From: a bacterium
GTDB taxonomy: Bacteria > UBA9089 > UBA9088 > JAGUXG01
DNA length: 6,898 bases
Assembly: GCA_020061965.1 (NCBI GenBank)
Contig: JAGUXG010000202.1
Coordinates: 1-6,898, forward strand
Direction: 5' to 3'
Positions 6,265 through 6,898 of the stretch are shown here, in pieces (the first letter of the stretch is position 1; every line of letters begins with the position of its first letter). The position numbers and the translations under genes are program-made. The notes beneath the pieces were generated by a model. It ran no database searches and had not been told where the DNA came from. It saw nothing but the letters and a program-made list of their open reading frames with translations.

Positions 6265-6729
6265 ATGTTTAATCTGATAGGGGGAGTTTTTTGTTTGGTC
6301 TTTTTGGCAATGAGTTGGTTTCTATCCACAAAGGCAGAGAAGCCGCAAAAAGATAGGCTGTTAACCATTAGCAGTCAGTATGCAAAAGAGCTATCAGTTA
6401 TCAACTATCAGCAGTCAGTTAAAAATGAGAGTATAGAACATAAAGAAAAAAAACAACTTCCAAAAGAGAAGAGAAGAAGATTAAGAAAGCCATCAAATCA
6501 GTTGAGCAAGATAGATAAAAAATCAAGTCTCATCTTCGGAATACCTGTAGAAAGAGAGAAGACCTGGCAACTTAAGGAAAGAAAGGTAGTTCTTGGTCCA
6601 CAAGCCTTAGTTAAAATCAACATAGGAGAAGAGCCTATTCCGCTGCGAGGTGGATTAGGCATCTCTGCACCGAGAGAGATTAAAAAATATGAGGTAGCAC
6701 CACCGGATTGCTTATTGAAAAAGGAATGA
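6265..6729 (+). CDS. Hypothetical membrane-anchored basic protein downstream of pilin
   Basis: I do not recognise this 154-residue protein. One hydrophobic N-terminal helix (about residues 4-20, LIGGVFCLVFLAMSWFL) is followed by a long, strongly basic, probably largely disordered stretch (residues 22-85, many Lys/Arg including KEKRRRLRK near 67-75) and a more compact end with GPQALVKINIGEEPIPLRGG (111-130) and a Cys near the C-terminus (C149). The topology suggests a single-pass inner-membrane protein or a signal-anchored exported one. It starts one base after the pilin stop, without a good ribosome binding site, so coupled expression with the pilin is likely and a pilus-related job is a guess from position only. 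Residues about 34-53 are encoded by a short-repeat sequence (6364-6422), which may be a later insertion. The ORF is intact, though it may still be a fragment of a longer ancestor. Confidence 0.65.
   Translation: MFNLIGGVFCLVFLAMSWFLSTKAEKPQKDRLLTISSQYAKELSVINYQQSVKNESIEHKEKKQLPKEKRRRLRKPSNQLSKIDKKSSLIFGIPVEREKTWQLKERKVVLGPQALVKINIGEEPIPLRGGLGISAPREIKKYEVAPPDCLLKKE
6364..6422 (+). repeat. Short-repeat tract inside the hypothetical gene
   Basis: AGCAGTCAGT occurs at 6370-6379 and 6410-6419, a 40-bp period, and between them CTATCAGTTATCAACTATCA repeats the CTATCA word (6391-6396, 6405-6410). This composition resembles the CAGTTATCAGCTATCAG-type dispersed repeats common between genes in many bacteria. 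Here it is read in frame without a stop, encoding roughly TISSQYAKELSVINYQQSV. Confidence 0.5.
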
Positions 6730-6734
6730 AGAAT

Positions 6735-6772
6735 GACCTGAGTAATCAGCTTATACTCAAAGAACTCAGGTC
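6735..6772 (+). terminator. Perfect 9-bp inverted repeat after the hypothetical gene
   Basis: GACCTGAGT (6735-6743) and ACTCAGGTC (6764-6772) pair perfectly around a 20-base loop, five bases after the stop codon. Because no T-run follows (TAGCAAAA), it is not a standard intrinsic terminator; it may stabilise the 3' end of the message or help a factor-dependent stop. Confidence 0.4.
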
Positions 6773-6799
6773 TAGCAAAATTTAAGCTTAAAAGGGTTT

Positions 6800-6885
6800 A
6801 AGGATTCAAGTGTTTGAAGAATTAACAAATCTTTCTTTCATCTCCCCCTCCACCCCTTGATTCCTTGAATCCTTTTTAATTTTAC
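6800..6885 (+). terminator. Inverted repeat with T-rich tail, possible operon terminator
   Basis: AAGGATTCAAG (6800-6810) and CTTGAATCCTT (6864-6874) are perfect 11-bp complements, followed by TTTAATTTTACTTT. The 53-base loop is long, but contains a smaller TTCAA/TTGAA pair (6805-6809, 6814-6818), and the right arm can also form a small GATTC-ctt-GAATC fold (6859-6871). It could terminate the fmdB-phoH-pilin operon or, working the other way, be another dispersed intergenic repeat. A 12-bp palindrome TTTAAGCTTAAA (6781-6792) precedes it. No gene is seen in 6730-6898. Confidence 0.4.
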
Positions 6886-6898
6886 TTTAAGATGGGTA

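Noticed and set aside
5876..6368. Minus-strand open frames opposite the phoH end, pilin and hypothetical gene
   Set aside because: Low-complexity translations opposite well-supported genes, no ribosome binding sites, and the plus-strand pilin has a clear processing motif.
6726..6785. A 19-codon ORF starting with ATGA overlapping the stop of the hypothetical gene
   Set aside because: AAGGA directly touches the ATG without spacing, the ORF is very short and it covers the 9-bp inverted repeat; more likely 3' untranslated sequence.

Overview
The window carries eight protein-coding genes and several short repeats, on a moderately AT-rich background. A predicted outer-membrane beta-barrel protein with a C-terminal phenylalanine points to a diderm (Gram-negative-type) bacterium. 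Strong AAGGAGGT ribosome binding sites, a bacterial-type GroES/GroEL pair and a Flp-type pilin fit that. Several different palindromic or tandem short repeats sit in the gaps between genes, as is often seen in genomes of uncultured bacteria. I cannot name the phylum from this sequence.

Layout. On the minus strand, positions 2520 down to 22 hold a two-gene unit. It consists of an unrecognised 497-residue outer-membrane beta-barrel protein followed, after one extra in-frame stop codon, by aspartate-semialdehyde dehydrogenase (asd). The 199-bp gap from 2521 to 2719 is a divergent promoter region: a sigma70-type promoter drives the minus-strand unit (2597-2568) and another, nearly consensus, drives groES-groEL on the plus strand (2657-2685). 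groES (2720-3007) and groEL (3072-4700) follow, separated by a short spacer with an AT-rich hairpin.

A 128-bp gap after groEL holds an imperfect long inverted repeat whose arms are each built of two 14-bp tandem units. A second plus-strand cluster follows: fmdB-type zinc-ribbon protein (4829-5074), PhoH-family ATPase (5071-6036), a Flp/type IVb prepilin (6036-6263) and an unrecognised 154-residue membrane-anchored basic protein (6265-6729). These four genes overlap or nearly touch and are probably one operon. The last 169 bp hold no gene, only two inverted repeats, the second with a T-rich tail that may act as the terminator.

The chaperonins, Asd, FmdB and PhoH are ordinary housekeeping proteins. 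The parts worth attention are the pilin plus unknown membrane protein coupled to phoH (where many genomes have ybeY), the uncharacterised barrel protein translationally tied to asd, and the repeats, one of which appears to have been absorbed in frame into a coding sequence. I see no clear evidence of a complete new system inside these bases.
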